Source: an uncultured Saprospiraceae bacterium
GTDB taxonomy: Bacteria > Bacteroidota > Bacteroidia > Chitinophagales > Saprospiraceae
Direction of reading: 5' to 3'
Length of the DNA stretch: 7,640 nucleotides
NCBI GenBank assembly: GCA_937959095.1
Contig: CALGLY010000342.1
Coordinates: 1 to 7,640 of the forward strand
Below, piece after piece: positions 6,002 to 7,640 of this stretch. Below the pieces are notes generated by a model, which was not told the origin of the DNA, ran no database searches, and saw nothing but the letters and a program-made list of their open reading frames with translations. Within the stretch, counting starts at the first letter, position 1. Every line of letters begins with the position of its first letter. The translations under genes and the position numbers were made by a program.

Positions 6002-6571
6002 ATGGTCGCAGTAGCACAGTCGGAAATAAAACGCAAGCGATTCAGCGTAGAGGATTACTATGCAATGCTAGAAGCAGGCGTATTGAGCGAACGAGACAGA
6101 GTGGAATTAATTCATGGCGAAATCATAGAGATGTCACCAATAGGAAGCAAGCATGCCAGCTATGTAAATATAGTTGCCAACTTAATTAAAGAAGAACTAG
6201 GAAAGAAAGTCATTGTAAGTGTGCAAAATCCTATTCAAATAAGTCGTTTCTCTGAGCCAGAACCAGACATTGCTATTCTAAAAAGAAGTGATAATTTTTA
6301 TGCAAATGCACACCCCACCCCCGAAGATGTTTTCTTTTTGATAGAAGTAGCCGATACTTCCATAGGCTATGATTTTGATGTAAAACTCCCGCTTTATGCT
6401 GCTGCCAATATCCAAGAAGTTTGGATTTTAGATGTAAATGCCCAGCAAATTACCCAACACATCCAAGTAGATGGCAATGTTTATCTCACTATGAATACTT
6501 TTCAGAAAGGAGGGCGTTTGAAATGTACGGTTTTGGATTTTGAATTGGATTTGGGTGGAGTGTTTTTGTAA
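6002..6571 (+). CDS. Uma2-family (DUF820) PD-(D/E)XK endonuclease-fold protein
   Basis: This encodes 189 residues, the usual length for the family. The nuclease core is visible in order: VELIHGEIIEMSPIGSKHA with E35, PEPDIAIL with D89, LIEVADTS with E115, and DVKLPLYAAANIQEVWILD with K128. The Asp, Glu and Lys are the expected PD-(D/E)XK catalytic and metal-binding set, so the protein is probably active. The family expanded greatly in cyanobacteria and occurs sporadically in Bacteroidota; the biological role is not established (nuclease activity is assumed from the fold). It is soluble, without a signal peptide. The start at 6002 follows a promoter element with a very short leader. The XisI-family gene follows 81 bases later on the same strand, with only a one-mismatch promoter-like sequence between them, so the two probably share a transcript. 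Confidence 0.9.
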   Translation: MVAVAQSEIKRKRFSVEDYYAMLEAGVLSERDRVELIHGEIIEMSPIGSKHASYVNIVANLIKEELGKKVIVSVQNPIQISRFSEPEPDIAILKRSDNFYANAHPTPEDVFFLIEVADTSIGYDFDVKLPLYAAANIQEVWILDVNAQQITQHIQVDGNVYLTMNTFQKGGRLKCTVLDFELDLGGVFL

Positions 6572-6652
6572 ACTAATTAAAACTGGAACATCTAATTTAT
6601 CAAGTGTACCTCAACTTACCCTAATCAATTTGGAGTCTAAAACAATTGCAGC

Positions 6653-6991
6653 ATGGAAAGAGTAAAAACATACGGAATAACCATAAAACAACTACTAAAA
6701 AAATATGCTGAAGATTGGAACCAACCAAATTCTCCTATCAAACATATTGTAATAGCAGATACCGAAGAAGGGCATTTTCAGCTTTTACAAATAGGCTGGG
6801 AAGAGAAGGATTATATTTTTGCAGTGATGATGCACTTCGATATTATTGATGGAAAAGTTTGGGTACAAGAAAACCGAACCGAAGAATATGTAGCCGAAGA
6901 ACTCGTAAAACAAGGCATCCCCAAAATGGATATTGTACTAGGCTTACAAGCTCCTTCTATGCGACAATATACAGAATATGCCGTCGCCTAA
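6653..6991 (+). CDS. XisI-family protein (fdxN element excision controlling factor-like)
   Basis: This encodes 112 residues, the full family length. Landmarks are an N-terminal helix (KTYGITIKQLLKKYAED), then HFQLLQIGWEEKDYIF (about 41-56), the core HFDIIDGKVWVQENRTE (61-77), and the C-terminal GIPKMDIVLGLQAPSMRQYTEYA. These match the XisI proteins first described in Anabaena, where XisH and XisI are needed, with the recombinase XisF, for excision of the fdxN element during heterocyst development. Members outside heterocyst-forming cyanobacteria have no known role; a partner-binding or control function is inferred. XisH, the usual upstream partner, is absent, and a Uma2-family gene occupies that place. 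No recombinase is seen in the window. TCAATTTG (6625-6632) differs by one base from the -7 element but is weak evidence for a separate promoter. Confidence 0.9.
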   Translation: MERVKTYGITIKQLLKKYAEDWNQPNSPIKHIVIADTEEGHFQLLQIGWEEKDYIFAVMMHFDIIDGKVWVQENRTEEYVAEELVKQGIPKMDIVLGLQAPSMRQYTEYAVA

Positions 6992-6998
6992 AAAACAC

Positions 6999-7027
6999 AA
7001 ACGGCACTCTCAAAGGAAGTGCCGTTT
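6999..7027. terminator. Shared hairpin terminator between convergent genes
   Basis: A perfect 10-bp stem, AAACGGCACT (6999-7008) with AGTGCCGTTT (7018-7027), has a 9-base loop. It lies between the XisI stop (6991) and the stop of the minus-strand gene (7037). On the minus strand it is followed by a T-rich run (TGTTTTTT after the stem), a good terminator. On the plus strand the tail is only TTTATATC, weaker. It probably serves both directions. Confidence 0.8.
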
Positions 7028-7036
7028 ATATCAAGA

Positions 7037-7640
7037 TTAAAGTTCTAACACTAACTCCTTCTTCACCTCATTAGCGGGTTTAAAAAGCAGAAAGTTATGC
7101 TCAATAGGAGCAGGACTAAGCAATACAATATACTTCGTTATTTTTTTAGGATTGACTAAATCCTCAGCAGCTATTGCTTTTTTGAAAGCTTCGAGAGAGA
7201 TGTCTTTATTTGCATTAAAGATATCATAGACTCTGCTATCTAAACTTATTGTAGAACGCATAAAAGAGGCTACATCCTTATACTTTTCATCTTTTGCTTG
7301 CAGTTCTCTAAGTTCAACGAAAGAGTAACCAACTCGCTCTTGTTTGCCATCGGCTTCTAAATTATGCATTTTCAGTGATACCTCACGATCTTCCGCATCC
7401 ATAGGTTTTACTACCACTCTATTTCCTACTATCTCTAGTAATTTGTAGGAGCTTCCACCGAGTTCAAATATTTCACCAACGTTTTGCTTTGATAGCTTTA
7501 TGTAAGGATAGGCAGTTTGAAAAGTAACGGAATAGGTAAGCGTCCCTTTTATTGGCTCTGTAATATCACCATTAGCATCAAGCTGGCTTTGTTGGTTAAG
7601 TGTTACAAAACTGTATCTCGTTGTTTTATTCGTCGAAAAA
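7037..7640 (-). CDS. Hypothetical protein, C-terminal part (partial)
   Basis: On the minus strand the frame is open from the right edge of the window down to TAA at 7037-7039, giving about 200 residues. A GTG at 7415-7417 is an internal valine codon, not a start: the frame continues upstream through FSTNKTTRYSFVTLNQQSQL to the edge. The visible protein has a beta-rich first part (KGTLTYSVTFQT, then GEIFELGGSSYKLLEIVGNRVVVKPMD) that looks like a small beta-sandwich or barrel, and a helical second part (SFVELRELQAKDEKYKDVASF, SLEAFKKAIAAEDLVNP), ending in another beta stretch (KYIVLLSPAPIEHNFLLFKP). I recognise no family and no catalytic motif. The N-terminus is missing, so a signal peptide or lipobox cannot be judged. 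It is convergent with the XisI gene and shares the hairpin at 6999-7027. Confidence 0.8.
   Translation of the reverse strand, partial: FSTNKTTRYSFVTLNQQSQLDANGDITEPIKGTLTYSVTFQTAYPYIKLSKQNVGEIFELGGSSYKLLEIVGNRVVVKPMDAEDREVSLKMHNLEADGKQERVGYSFVELRELQAKDEKYKDVASFMRSTISLDSRVYDIFNANKDISLEAFKKAIAAEDLVNPKKITKYIVLLSPAPIEHNFLLFKPANEVKKELVLEL

Noticed and set aside
7037..7417. Reading the right-hand minus-strand gene as a complete 126-residue protein starting at 7417
   Set aside because: The codon at 7415-7417 is GTG, and the frame stays open with sensible protein sequence to the window edge, so it is an internal codon of a longer gene.

Overview
The window looks like a chromosomal segment of a Bacteroidota bacterium; the family cannot be resolved from this sequence. 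The evidence is the gene content (an alpha2-type glycyl-tRNA synthetase, a Nif3-like protein next to a coiled-coil zinc-ribbon protein, a DUF6090-like membrane protein), moderate-to-low G+C, no clear Shine-Dalgarno sequences before the starts, and two exact matches to the Bacteroidota -7 promoter element TAnnTTTG (4042-4049 and 5978-5985). No rRNA, tRNA, CRISPR array or insertion sequence was found.

Layout. 1-134 is the 3' end of a Nif3-like dinuclear-metal protein gene, and 309-1088 is a coiled-coil zinc-ribbon protein on the same strand. A strong terminator at 1126-1166 closes this pair, and its T-tract runs into the stop codon of the convergent gene at 1165-2571, a beta-CASP metallo-beta-lactamase-fold protein. 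Upstream of that gene on the minus strand lies a small single-pass membrane protein (2637-3239). It is divergent from an A+T-rich unknown gene (3387-3938). The housekeeping gene glyQS follows at 4158-5708, with its own promoter, a leader of about 100 nt and a clear terminator. 5758-6001 has no gene but holds an unusual inverted array of short repeats and then a promoter. That promoter serves a Uma2-family PD-(D/E)XK nuclease gene (6002-6571), followed by a XisI-family gene (6653-6991). A hairpin terminator at 6999-7027 separates them from the 3' part of an unrecognised minus-strand gene that runs off the right edge (7037-7640).

How the genes relate. The left third and glyQS are core genes (metal-binding, RNA-processing and translation functions) with tidy terminators. 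Two accessory patches sit among them: the divergent unknown pair at 2637-3938, and the Uma2/XisI pair at 6002-6991. The second patch is the best candidate for a little-described system. XisI normally accompanies XisH, itself a restriction-endonuclease-fold protein, and here the position before xisI is taken by a different PD-(D/E)XK family. This is a hypothesis from gene order only.
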